Source: Methylotenera sp.
GTDB lineage: Bacteria; Pseudomonadota; Gammaproteobacteria; Burkholderiales; Methylophilaceae
Length of the DNA stretch: 64,000 nucleotides
Reading direction: 5' to 3'
Assembly: GCA_030652995.1 (NCBI GenBank)
Contig: JAUSAG010000009.1
Span: forward strand, 124,001 to 188,000
Shown here: in pieces, positions 1 through 9,355 of the stretch
Layout of the letters: the number at the start of each line of letters is the position of its first letter
How positions within the stretch are numbered: the first letter of the stretch is position 1
Notes under the pieces: model-generated
What the model saw: the letters and a program-made list of their open reading frames with translations, nothing else
Databases searched by the model: none
Told to the model about the DNA's origin: nothing
Program-made: the position numbers and the translations under genes

Positions 1-123
1 TTGTAACACTTTAATTTCCACACCAGTGCGACGGGTAATCTCAAGCGCGTTACGTGTTAGAACGCTATAAGTACCACCACCTACTGTGCCTAAGCCTAAT
101 ATACCTACATTTAACTGTTTCAA
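1..123 (-). CDS. hom: homoserine dehydrogenase, N-terminal fragment (runs off window)
   Basis: Minus-strand translation from TTG at 121-123: MKQLNVGILGLGTVGGGTYSVLTRNALEITRRTGVEIKVLQ, a Rossmann GxGxxGG start typical of homoserine dehydrogenase; overlaps the stop of the upstream aminotransferase by a few nt. Confidence 0.8.
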   Translation of the reverse strand, partial: MKQLNVGILGLGTVGGGTYSVLTRNALEITRRTGVEIKVLQ

Positions 124-1367
124 GCTTCTGCTCCATCTGATTTTGAAACGTGTTTTTTTCTATAATTTTTCAAGAACCTGGCAATACGTTTGATTGCCTC
201 GGTCAAATCATCCACGTTAGGTAAAAATACCACACGGAAATGATCAGGGGTCTTCCAATTAAAACCTGTGCCCTGCACTAATAATACTTTTTCTTCCAGC
301 AGCAAATCTAAAATAAACTGCTGGTCATCTTTAATCGGATAAATTTTCGGGTCTAATTTTGGAAACAAATACATGGCCGCCTGCGGTTTTGTGCAACTCA
401 CCCCTGGAATTGCATTCAGCAACTCATAAGCAATGTCGCGCTGTTTACATAAGCGGCCTTCCGGTGCCACTAAGTCATCTATACTTTGATAGCCGCCTAA
501 TGCCGTTTGAATCGCAAGCTGTCCGGGTACATTGGCACACAGACGCATTGAAGCCAGCATATTGAGGCCTTCAATGTAATCTTTTGCGTATTCTTTTTCA
601 CCGCTTAAAACCATCCAGCCTGCACGATAACCACAGGTACGATAGTTTTTTGATAAGCCGTTAAAGGTCACAAATAACACATCGTCTGCCATCGAGGCAA
701 TAGAGGTATGCACATTGCCATCGAATAAGACTTTGTCGTAAATCTCATCGGCGAAAATAACCAAACTGTGGTGGCGAGCTATCTCAATGATGCCCTCCAA
801 AATTTCACGTGGATATAAAGCGCCAGTAGGGTTGTTGGGGTTAATCACCACAATGCCACGCGTGTTTGCAGTAATTTTAGATTCTATATCTTTTAAATCC
901 GGCATCCAACCTGTCGCTTCATCACACAGATAATGACGTGCCGTACCGCCAGCCAAGTTTACTGCAGCTGTCCATAACGGATAATCCGGCATTGGCACTA
1001 ACACTTGATCACCATTATTCAGCAAGCCCTGCATTGCCATCACAATCAACTCAGAAACGCCGTTGCCGATGATGATGTCATCAACCGTCACGCCCTCTAT
1101 ATGTTTACTTTGCGTGTAATGCATAATCGCTTTACGCGGCTCAAACAGGCCTTTGCTATCGGTATACCCACCCGCCTTGCCCATATTACGAATCACATCC
1201 TGTTGAATTTCTTCAGGCACTTCAAAACCAAACGCGGCCGGGTTGCCAATATTCAGCTTAATAATACGCTGACCTTCTTCTTCCATTTGGCGGGCGCGTT
1301 GCAACACTGGGCCACGAATATCGTAGCAAACGTTAGCAAGCTTGTTAGATTTTTCAATTTTTTGCAT
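120..1367 (-). CDS. alaA: PLP-dependent alanine-type aminotransferase (AlaA-like)
   Basis: 415 aa; NPNNPTGALY, FADEIYDKVLFDG and SKNYRTCGYRAGW PLP motifs. Confidence 0.85.
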   Translation of the reverse strand: MQKIEKSNKLANVCYDIRGPVLQRARQMEEEGQRIIKLNIGNPAAFGFEVPEEIQQDVIRNMGKAGGYTDSKGLFEPRKAIMHYTQSKHIEGVTVDDIIIGNGVSELIVMAMQGLLNNGDQVLVPMPDYPLWTAAVNLAGGTARHYLCDEATGWMPDLKDIESKITANTRGIVVINPNNPTGALYPREILEGIIEIARHHSLVIFADEIYDKVLFDGNVHTSIASMADDVLFVTFNGLSKNYRTCGYRAGWMVLSGEKEYAKDYIEGLNMLASMRLCANVPGQLAIQTALGGYQSIDDLVAPEGRLCKQRDIAYELLNAIPGVSCTKPQAAMYLFPKLDPKIYPIKDDQQFILDLLLEEKVLLVQGTGFNWKTPDHFRVVFLPNVDDLTEAIKRIARFLKNYRKKHVSKSDGAEA

Positions 1368-1456
1368 AAATTTTAAGATGAAATGTCAGCTACTTTTAGC
1401 CAACTTAGTAAAGTATGCTATCTTACCTTTTCACCCTACATCAAGCAATGCAAAGC

Positions 1457-1840
1457 ATGAAACTACACCTCACACAAGCCGAAGGAAACAATCTAATCAC
1501 GGGCATTACTGAGGATGAAATACTGATCAATCATCGCCCCTACTCAACATGCTTAATTGTGATGCCAAACACACTAGTGACTGATTGGCGTTCAAACACC
1601 GTTAATCAATTGTCATTTGAAACGTTAACCGCAGATGACTTTGAAAAAATTGCCGCATTAAAACCAGAAGTGGTATTACTGGGCACTGGTAAAACGCATC
1701 GGTTTTTACACCCAAAACTATGCTTAGCACTCAGCCTGCAAGGGGTTGCAGTGGAGTGCATGACTACCGCAGCGGCTTGCAGAACTTACAATATATTGAT
1801 GAGCGAGGGGCGTGAAGTGGCGGCAGTTTTACTGCTTTAG
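1457..1840 (+). CDS. Mth938-like domain (DUF498/NDUFAF3-like) protein
   Basis: MKLHLTQAEGNNLITGITEDEILIN...LLGTGKTHRFLHP...GVAVECMTTAAACRTYNIL; start chosen inside the 1415 ORF. Confidence 0.75.
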   Translation: MKLHLTQAEGNNLITGITEDEILINHRPYSTCLIVMPNTLVTDWRSNTVNQLSFETLTADDFEKIAALKPEVVLLGTGKTHRFLHPKLCLALSLQGVAVECMTTAAACRTYNILMSEGREVAAVLLL

Positions 1841-1854
1841 AGCATAGAACCTAT

Positions 1855-2118
1855 TTACAGAGGCGATTTAGAGATGAAAGCATCAAATTTGCTGATAGGC
1901 AAAGGATGGCTGAACCAATAACCCTGAAATGCATAACAACCGCTTTCTAATAAAAACTGCTGCTGAGCTTCAGTTTCAACCCCCTCGGCAACCACCCTGA
2001 GGCCTAAATCCTGTCCCAAGGCAATAATAGTACGTGCGATAGCTGCATCATGGTAATCAGTTAGAATATCTCGCACAAATGACTTGTCGATTTTTAATTG
2101 ATCTAACGGTAGATGCTT
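1855..2118 (-). pseudogene. C-terminal remnant of an EAL (c-di-GMP phosphodiesterase) domain
   Basis: KHLPLDQLKIDKSFVRDILTDYHDAAIARTIIALGQDLGLRVVAEGVETEAQQQFLLESGCYAFQGYWFSHPLP; only the last part of an EAL domain, no upstream EAL/GGDEF sequence. Confidence 0.8.
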
Positions 2119-2663
2119 GCTATTAAACTGTTACCCCATGAGCCAAACACGCGCACATCATCTATAACAACATACTGCGTTGCAAATCCAAAGTGGGTGC
2201 TGGAAAATACAACAAAAGCCGCTAAACAAGATAAGAAAAAAACGGACCTTAGCCACTTATGTTCATTTTTGAGTAACAAGTAGCCATAAAATGCCAGCAG
2301 TAAAAAGTAATGATGCTCAGCTCTTGGTGCTGAAGTACTCGGAACATCCAAAAACAGACTCATCCCTAAAATCATGGTAAACAGACTAGACAGTAACAAA
2401 AAAGCCGCACTACGTATGCGGCTCTTTCTTGTTAAAACTAACGTTACTGCACCCAGAACTACGAGTAAACCATCTACCCATGCAATAGACCAAGCCCCAG
2501 AGTAAATTAGAAACACAACCCATACGGCCCCTATCCCCATCAGCGCTAAACTACCTATCTCTAGAGCAATTTTTACACGATGCCGATGCATATCATCCAA
2601 TGGAGTAAGCGAAAAATAGCCTGATACTCGTTGAAACGGGTTTTTCATTTCTATTAGTATCAA
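2103..2663 (-). pseudogene. N-terminal multi-TM sensor region of a truncated GGDEF/EAL-type protein
   Basis: 186 aa with several TM helices ending ...VVIDDVRVFGSWGNSLIASIYR* exactly where EAL C-terminal sequence begins in another frame. Confidence 0.65.
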
Positions 2664-2734
2664 TAAATTATCTAAGTAATTATTTTAGCTGACCTTTTTA
2701 ATGATGATTATTTCAATTTTCACAAACCGTTGCT

Positions 2735-3967
2735 TTAAAACCCTTTGCGTGAAAACGTCAGCGTAGCATTAGTACCACCAAAGCCAAAGCTATTGGATAA
2801 TGCCGTTTCAATTTTCACATTTTCAATCGGGTTACGCACAATATTCAAACCTATCGCCGCAGGGTCTAATGTTTCGATGTTAGCTGAAGCAGCAATAAAA
2901 CCGTGCTCCATCATCAGTAAGGTATAAATTGCCTCATTTACGCCCGCGGCACCAAGCGCATGACCAGACAGTGATTTGGTAGAGGCGATTGCGGGATTCT
3001 GATTTAAACCATTTTCACCAAACACCTCACGAATGGCTTCCAACTCTTTTACATCACCAACTGGTGTGCTAGTTCCGTGCGTATTGATGTAGTCAATTGG
3101 GTCAGATATGCCATCCAATGCCAAACGCATACAGCGCACCGCACCTTCGCCACTTGGCGCCACCATGTCATAACCATCTGATGTAGCGCCGTAACCGACC
3201 ACCTCAGCGTATATTTTTGCGCCACGCGCTTTAGCATGCTCGTACTCTTCAAGCACGACAATACCGCCGCCGCCAGAAATCACAAAACCATCACGGTTTG
3301 CATCATAAGTGCGCGACGCTTTATCAGGCGTCTCGTTATATTTGCTGCTCAATGCGCCCATTGCGTCAAACATAAATGACAACGTCCAATGTTCCTCTTC
3401 CGCACCACCTGCAAAAATAATATCTTGCTTGCCTAATTGAATTTGCTCCACGCCCGCGCCAATACAGTGCGCACTGGTAGAACACGCAGAACTGATGCCG
3501 TAATTGATACCTTTAATTTTTGCGCCTGTAGCAAGGCATGCCGACACACCGCTCGCCATCGCTTTTGTGACCATATAAGGTCCTACGCGGCGCACGCCTT
3601 TTTCACGTAGCGTGTCGATGCCTTCTAAAATACTTTCATGTGATGCACCACCCGCGCCTACAATTAAACCTGTACGCACATTGGATACAATTTCTTCAGC
3701 CAGTTGAGAGTCCGCAATAGCTTCTTGCATCGCCAGCCAGGCATAAGCATGACCTTTTGCCATAAAGCGCATTAGCTTGCGGTCTATTAGCTCTTCTACA
3801 TTCAGATTTTTGATAGAACCCGCCACTTGCGAGCGCAAGCCCATTTCAGCGTATTCTGGTTGATAAGTAATCCCTGACTTGCCTGCCTTCAGGCTAGCCA
3901 ACACTTCAGCTTTATTGTTGCCCAAACTGGAAACAATCCCAAACCCCGTAACGACGACACGACGCAT
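2735..3967 (-). CDS. fabB: beta-ketoacyl-ACP synthase I
   Basis: [18 protein letters not shown]..., [14 protein letters not shown] active Cys, [23 protein letters not shown]; next to fabA. Confidence 0.92.
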   Translation of the reverse strand: MRRVVVTGFGIVSSLGNNKAEVLASLKAGKSGITYQPEYAEMGLRSQVAGSIKNLNVEELIDRKLMRFMAKGHAYAWLAMQEAIADSQLAEEIVSNVRTGLIVGAGGASHESILEGIDTLREKGVRRVGPYMVTKAMASGVSACLATGAKIKGINYGISSACSTSAHCIGAGVEQIQLGKQDIIFAGGAEEEHWTLSFMFDAMGALSSKYNETPDKASRTYDANRDGFVISGGGGIVVLEEYEHAKARGAKIYAEVVGYGATSDGYDMVAPSGEGAVRCMRLALDGISDPIDYINTHGTSTPVGDVKELEAIREVFGENGLNQNPAIASTKSLSGHALGAAGVNEAIYTLLMMEHGFIAASANIETLDPAAIGLNIVRNPIENVKIETALSNSFGFGGTNATLTFSRKGF

Positions 3968-3999
3968 TTCGTGCTCCTTAAAAACTTTTTTTATTCTAA

Positions 4000-4515
4000 T
4001 TAAAAATTATCTGTGCGCGTAAATAAACCTACACGCAGATCGCTAGCTACATAAATTTCACGTCCGTCCAGCGTCATGGTGGCATCCGCTAGACCCATCA
4101 CCAATTTACGCATAATTACGCGTTTTAAATCAATGGTATAAGTCGCCATTTTAGCAGTTGGCAATACTTGTCCGGTAAACTTCACTTCACCAGCACCCAG
4201 TGCTCGCCCACGGCCTGGACCACCCATCCAACCTAAATAAAACCCAACCAACTGCCACATCGCATCTAACCCTAAGCAACCTGGCATCACTGGATCACCC
4301 GTAAAGTGACATTCAAAAAACCATAAGTCAGGCCTAATATCCAGCTCAGCGATAATTTGGCCGTTACCATATTTACCACCATCTTCAGTAATAGAAACAA
4401 TGCGGTCAAACATTAACATCGGCGGCAATGGCAATTGCGCATTACCTGGCCCAAACATCTCACCACGACCACATTTGAGTAACTCTTCTTTTGTAAAACT
4501 ATTTTGTTTTTGCAT
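4000..4515 (-). CDS. fabA: 3-hydroxydecanoyl-ACP dehydratase/isomerase
   Basis: [31 protein letters not shown] motif. Confidence 0.95.
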   Translation of the reverse strand: MQKQNSFTKEELLKCGRGEMFGPGNAQLPLPPMLMFDRIVSITEDGGKYGNGQIIAELDIRPDLWFFECHFTGDPVMPGCLGLDAMWQLVGFYLGWMGGPGRGRALGAGEVKFTGQVLPTAKMATYTIDLKRVIMRKLVMGLADATMTLDGREIYVASDLRVGLFTRTDNF

Positions 4516-4640
4516 GATTCTAATTTATATATTTTAGGATGATTGCTATTTTCGCTGGAAATACAAATTTACGAAAGCTTTATTCACTTTTTATCAGCAT
4601 TTATATTAAGCTTAAAGGTAAATTCAAACAAATTTATGCA

Positions 4641-4666
4641 AGGGGTATACAGATCTGTTTACCCCT
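4641..4666. promoter_or_regulatory. 26-bp near-perfect palindrome, candidate operator of the mxa accessory operon
   Basis: AGGGGTATACAGATCTGTTTACCCCT; one symmetric mismatch pair; overlaps a candidate -35 (TTTACC 4658-4663), 17 bp before TATGAT (4681-4686). Confidence 0.6.
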
Positions 4667-4735
4667 GATAAAAAAACGTTTATGATGTCTTCAACTTAAT
4701 TTTAACCATTTCAAAAAAAGAGTCGGGAAATTTCA

Positions 4736-5752
4736 ATGAGTGACCTTCAGCTAACCGATTGGCGCAACCATGCGCTTGCCTTAGAATCAGAAGTCAATAA
4801 AGTCGTGGTAGGCCAACATACGCCGATACGCTTGATTACGACTTCAATTTTCGCACGTGGTCACGTGTTGTTAGAGGGCGACGTTGGCGTAGGTAAAACC
4901 ACCTTGTTGCGTGCCTTCACTCGCGGCATCGGTGGCGGTTATCAACGGATTGAAGGCACTATCGACTTAATGCCTAACGATTTGGTTTACCACACCTATC
5001 TAGGTGAGGATGGTAAACCGCACGTAAGTGCTGGTCCATTACTTATGTCTGGTGAAAATCTATCCGTATTCTTTTTTAACGAAATCAACCGCGCTCGCCC
5101 ACAGGTTCACTCATTATTATTACGTGTAATGGCCGAGCGGAGCCTATCTGCGTTTAATGCAGAACATTACTTCCCGCACATGATTGTGTTTGCTGACCGC
5201 AACCAAGTAGAAAAAGAAGAAACTTTTGAAATCCCGTCTGCGGCACGTGATCGCTTTATGATGGAAATCCCAATTGTCGTTCCAAATGATGATGCCATTA
5301 TGGAAGCCTTGGTATTTGACACCAAGTTCCATAACGTTGACGCGTTAGTGGATACCGTAAAGCCTGATGTACTGCAATTTGATGAACTTAACGGATTTTC
5401 AGGCGTAATTCAAAGCAACATTACAGCCAGTGATACGCTTAAAAAATATGCGCTAAATTTATGGAAAGCAACCAAAGCGCCGCTTGATTACGGTGTAAAA
5501 GTATCAGGCGTTGACATGAACCGCTTAGTACTCGCAGGCGCCAGTCCTCGTGGCATGAGCATGATGTTGCGCGCTGCACGTGTCAATGCTTGGCTGAATA
5601 ATCGTACTGCTGTATTGCCAGATGATATTCATGCGGTATTTCATTCCACCATTGCTCATCGTTTAGTTTTTAGCCCGGTATATGAAATGCGCCGCACAGA
5701 GATTGCGCGCGATATGTTGTCAGGCATTATCAACGCAGTTGCAGCACCTTAG
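4736..5752 (+). CDS. mxaR: MoxR-family AAA ATPase (MxaR-like)
   Basis: Walker A GDVGVGKTTLLRA, FFNEINRARPQVHSLLL Walker B, AAA-lid; followed by DUF58 and VWA genes. Confidence 0.85.
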   Translation: MSDLQLTDWRNHALALESEVNKVVVGQHTPIRLITTSIFARGHVLLEGDVGVGKTTLLRAFTRGIGGGYQRIEGTIDLMPNDLVYHTYLGEDGKPHVSAGPLLMSGENLSVFFFNEINRARPQVHSLLLRVMAERSLSAFNAEHYFPHMIVFADRNQVEKEETFEIPSAARDRFMMEIPIVVPNDDAIMEALVFDTKFHNVDALVDTVKPDVLQFDELNGFSGVIQSNITASDTLKKYALNLWKATKAPLDYGVKVSGVDMNRLVLAGASPRGMSMMLRAARVNAWLNNRTAVLPDDIHAVFHSTIAHRLVFSPVYEMRRTEIARDMLSGIINAVAAP

Positions 5753-5786
5753 CTTGCGCCAATCGCAGATACTAACCCTTACACTT

Positions 5787-5910
5787 AAAAATCCACTTTT
5801 ATGGGATGAAGTGCTAAGAGGCGCGCAACAAGTGACGCAGACACATTGTTTGAATAGGCAAGAAATGAGCGAGCGCACGACAACGCAACTCGCCCATAAA
5901 ATGGATTTTT
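5787..5910. repeat. palindromic intergenic element (terminal inverted repeats), copy 1
   Basis: AAAAATCCACTTTTATGGG (5787-5805) inverted against CCCATAAAATGGATTTTT (5893-5910); interior resembles the element at 18290. Confidence 0.65.
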
Positions 5911-5911
5911 G

Positions 5912-6772
5912 ATGATAGAAGACATTAAATCTTTTAGTTACCATATAGGCTGGCGTTCTCGCGGACGCCACCCGGGACGGCACGCGAGTACACAGCGTGG
6001 AATGGGCATGGAGTTTCGCGGTCACACCACCCTATTATCATACCCTGACCCACGCCGTATCGATATACGCCAAACCATACGCGACCCAATGGAGCAGGTG
6101 CATGTGCGCCTATTTAATCAAAAAAGTGCGACGCCGGTTTATGTGATTTGCGATTTATCCGGCAGTATGAATTTTGGTGCCAAAAAACGCAAAATCAAAT
6201 TAGCGGCGGAAATTGCAGAGTCAATTGCAAAATCTGCAAGCGAACATCACGACCCATTTGGTTTTATTGGCTTTGATGAAACAGTGCGCGAAGACTGGAT
6301 AAGTACATCCTCATTCAAATCGCATCGGGCGATTGACATGGCTGAATCGCTAAAAGACTTTCACCCAGCACCCGTCAATTGTACTGGCATTACGGAAGTT
6401 TATCGTTATTTGCCACGTGAACGCTCACTGGTATTTTTAATCTCTGACTTTCACATGCCTAACGATTTACTTGAAGACTCACTTTCTAATTTGTTGCGCC
6501 ACCATATTGTGCCGATTGTGTTGTGGGATGCTGCGGAATACAGAAATTTACCTGAATTTGGTTTAACCAACGTCACCGATGCTGAAACAGGACAAATGCG
6601 TACTTTGTTTTTGCGTAAAGAGTTACGTGAAAAAATTATGCAATCTTTTGAAGATAGACGCAATGAAATTTACGAGCTGTTCATGCGCTTTGACATGCCT
6701 CCGTTTTATGTTGAAGGCGAGTTTGATGCAGATAGACTCACAGAGTATTTTCACCAATTTGTAGCGGCTTAA
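5912..6772 (+). CDS. mxaS: DUF58 protein (MxaS-like)
   Basis: HASTQRGMGMEFRGHTTLLSYPDPRRIDIRQTIRDP...CDLSGSMNFG; position after mxaR. Confidence 0.82.
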   Translation: MIEDIKSFSYHIGWRSRGRHPGRHASTQRGMGMEFRGHTTLLSYPDPRRIDIRQTIRDPMEQVHVRLFNQKSATPVYVICDLSGSMNFGAKKRKIKLAAEIAESIAKSASEHHDPFGFIGFDETVREDWISTSSFKSHRAIDMAESLKDFHPAPVNCTGITEVYRYLPRERSLVFLISDFHMPNDLLEDSLSNLLRHHIVPIVLWDAAEYRNLPEFGLTNVTDAETGQMRTLFLRKELREKIMQSFEDRRNEIYELFMRFDMPPFYVEGEFDADRLTEYFHQFVAA

Positions 6773-6791
6773 CCTAAGTAAAACTTACACC

Positions 6792-7790
6792 ATGACAAAA
6801 TTTATACGTTTTTTCTCTCTAATACTTCTATTTTGCGCGACTCCGCTTTCCGCACTTGCAATAGATAGCCAAGATCTACCTGATATTAAAGAAGGTTTTG
6901 TCACCATAAAAACCATAGACCCTACACAACGCGTAGGCTACACAGTGGGCGATGTAATTGAGAGAGATGTCATTTTAACCATTAAAGCACCCTACACGCT
7001 GGTTGAAACATCACTACCAATCAAGGGTTATGAAAAGCGTTACAGAGGTCAAGTAATCGGCATTGAACTTAAAAACATTCATCATGAAAAAGATGTGCAT
7101 AAAGACTACACCACGCATCACATTAAATTAGCCTATCAAGTATTTACCAATAGTGTGGTGGCAAAAAATGCGGCATTAGGACCTGAATATCTCAACCTGA
7201 TCAATATGAAAAATAATAAAGATTTGGTCAAGTACCGTATTCCAAGTTTGGGCATTGCCATTTCACCGTTAGCGATTTTTGGCGCAGTTAAAGTTGAAGA
7301 TAATATGAGTCCGATGCTCGAACCCTTGTTAATGACACATACCCAAGAAAAACAGTGGTTAAAAGTTGCACTGGGAATACTTGTAATCAGCTTACTTGGC
7401 TTACTTTATATTTTAGGCGTGCATACTTGGCTACCTCGTATGGGCGGTCCGTTTGCAAGTGCTTATCGTACATTACGCAAAACGCCAAACTCTGCTGAAG
7501 GCTTAAAACAAGCCGTGTCAAAACTGCACCTCGCTTTTAACAATACTGGTGCAATGAGCATTTTTAACGACAATTTAGATACATTTTTAGCAAAAAAATC
7601 TAATTTCTCACCATTAAAATATGAAATTCAACAGTTCTTTGCCTTGTCGCGCCAAGTTTATTTTGAACCTAACGCAACGCATGATATAGGCAACAACCCA
7701 AGCAAGTGGCTGGTGCAATTTGCACGCCGCTGCCGTGACTGCGAACGGGGTTTAACGCCAACGCCTTTAGATTCCAAGGCGGGAGCATAA
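6792..7790 (+). CDS. mxaA: MxaA-like membrane/periplasmic protein
   Basis: Signal peptide, ...TIDPTQRVGYTVGDVIERDVILT..., C-terminal TM; position in cluster. Confidence 0.75.
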   Translation: MTKFIRFFSLILLFCATPLSALAIDSQDLPDIKEGFVTIKTIDPTQRVGYTVGDVIERDVILTIKAPYTLVETSLPIKGYEKRYRGQVIGIELKNIHHEKDVHKDYTTHHIKLAYQVFTNSVVAKNAALGPEYLNLINMKNNKDLVKYRIPSLGIAISPLAIFGAVKVEDNMSPMLEPLLMTHTQEKQWLKVALGILVISLLGLLYILGVHTWLPRMGGPFASAYRTLRKTPNSAEGLKQAVSKLHLAFNNTGAMSIFNDNLDTFLAKKSNFSPLKYEIQQFFALSRQVYFEPNATHDIGNNPSKWLVQFARRCRDCERGLTPTPLDSKAGA

Positions 7791-7793
7791 ATC

Positions 7794-8783
7794 ATGGTTT
7801 TTTCACATCCATGGTTACTTTGGTTGTTGCCCCTAGCGATACTGCCGCTGTTATTACAGCGCACACATGCCAAACATTATTCTTGGGTAAATATGCTACC
7901 AGCGGATCCATTGTCCGATCTTGTTGGGCTGCTGTTAAAAGCACTCGCTCTACTCACGCTGCTCTTTATCATCATTGGCTTGAGCGCCCCTCACACTAAA
8001 GAGCAAAGTGTAGAACGCATAGGCGTGGGCGCGCAGATTGCCTTGGTGCTGGATCGTAGCGCCAGTATGGATGACCCATTTTCAGGTAGCACAGATGCCA
8101 CGGGCAATACCACGGTGGGTGAAACCAAATCCGTTGCCGCAGCAAGGCTCATCACCGAGTTTGTAAAGTCACGCCAGCAAGATATGTTTGGCATGATTAC
8201 CTTTAGTAACTCCGCCATGTATGTGTTGCCACTCAGTGAAAATAAAAAAGCCATCATCTCTGCTGTGCAGGCAACCAGTGGCAATGCGCTATTTCAAACC
8301 AATATTGGCAGCGGCTTAACCAGTAGCGCAGGTTTATTCAATAAAATCCCCGATTCAGGTTCGCGCGCGGTAATTCTGGTGTCTGACGGTGCCGGTCGTA
8401 TGGATGCAAACACTCAGCAAAAAATTAAAGACTGGTTTGACCGTTTGCACCTAAGCTTATATTGGATTGTACTGCGCCAGCCAGATGGTTTAAGTATTTT
8501 TGATACCACATACAAACCAGTTGAAGATCAACCATTGCCAGCAGAAATCGAGCTGTACGAATTTTTTAAAACGCTCAAAACACCATTTAAAGCCTATGAG
8601 GCAGAAGACCCAAAGTCTCTGCAATTGGCTATGAACGACATTAACAATCGTGAAAAAAAACCTATCAAGTACTTTGAAAAAATACCAGGTCGAGATTACT
8701 CCAATGTTTGCTTTATCATCGCGGCCATCATGATTAGTTTGCTATTAAGTGTGAAATATTTAGAGGTTAAAACATGGCACTAA
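7794..8783 (+). CDS. mxaC: VWA-domain membrane protein (MxaC-like)
   Basis: ALVLDRSASMDDPFSG MIDAS motif, VSDGAGRMD, N-terminal TMs. Confidence 0.8.
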   Translation: MVFSHPWLLWLLPLAILPLLLQRTHAKHYSWVNMLPADPLSDLVGLLLKALALLTLLFIIIGLSAPHTKEQSVERIGVGAQIALVLDRSASMDDPFSGSTDATGNTTVGETKSVAAARLITEFVKSRQQDMFGMITFSNSAMYVLPLSENKKAIISAVQATSGNALFQTNIGSGLTSSAGLFNKIPDSGSRAVILVSDGAGRMDANTQQKIKDWFDRLHLSLYWIVLRQPDGLSIFDTTYKPVEDQPLPAEIELYEFFKTLKTPFKAYEAEDPKSLQLAMNDINNREKKPIKYFEKIPGRDYSNVCFIIAAIMISLLLSVKYLEVKTWH

Positions 8784-9346
8784 ACACAAAAATACGGTTA
8801 TCTATAAACCATTTTCTGACTGTAAAAAGATTAACGGTTTTACTCACGCTCACAGCGATAACTGCATCATTCTTCAGTGCGTATTTTTACAACCGCATCA
8901 ATCAAATTGATGATTTCAATCAAGCGATTAGTGCTGGCAAACCGCCACAAACTGACTTGCAAAGTTTTGAAGCTAAGTTTTCAACGGCGTATTGGCTAGC
9001 TAACAAAGAACGCTACAAAGAAGCTACTTTACTATTTAACAAGGCGCTCAATGGTGCTAATGAGGAGCAAAAGGCCGCCATTCATTATAATTTGGGGAAT
9101 ATTTTCTTTAGGCGCGGATTAGCCATCAGTGGCACTAACATGACGGTGCGTGATGAAGCCGAATATTTGGTACGCCAAGCTAAAACCGCCTATCTACAGT
9201 CACTAAGACTGGATAACTCAAATTGGGGGGCGCGTCACAATCTGGATCGTCTGCTGGGCATGCTACCAGAAACAGCAGTGCCAGGCGCTGGGGAGAGCGA
9301 CTCACCAGGGCTCATTATGGGCAACATCCCTGTTGGCCTGCCATAA
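8774..9346 (+). CDS. mxaK: TPR-containing membrane protein (MxaK-like)
   Basis: Single TM plus TPR-like AAIHYNLGNIFFRRG; lies between two VWA genes as in mxaCKL. Confidence 0.75.
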   Translation: MALNTKIRLSINHFLTVKRLTVLLTLTAITASFFSAYFYNRINQIDDFNQAISAGKPPQTDLQSFEAKFSTAYWLANKERYKEATLLFNKALNGANEEQKAAIHYNLGNIFFRRGLAISGTNMTVRDEAEYLVRQAKTAYLQSLRLDNSNWGARHNLDRLLGMLPETAVPGAGESDSPGLIMGNIPVGLP

Positions 9347-9355
9347 AGAATCATC

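Noticed and set aside
5682-6025. ORFs 5682..5912 (+) and 5720..6025 (-)
   Set aside because: Span the palindromic element and the ends of mxaR/mxaS; composition looks non-coding
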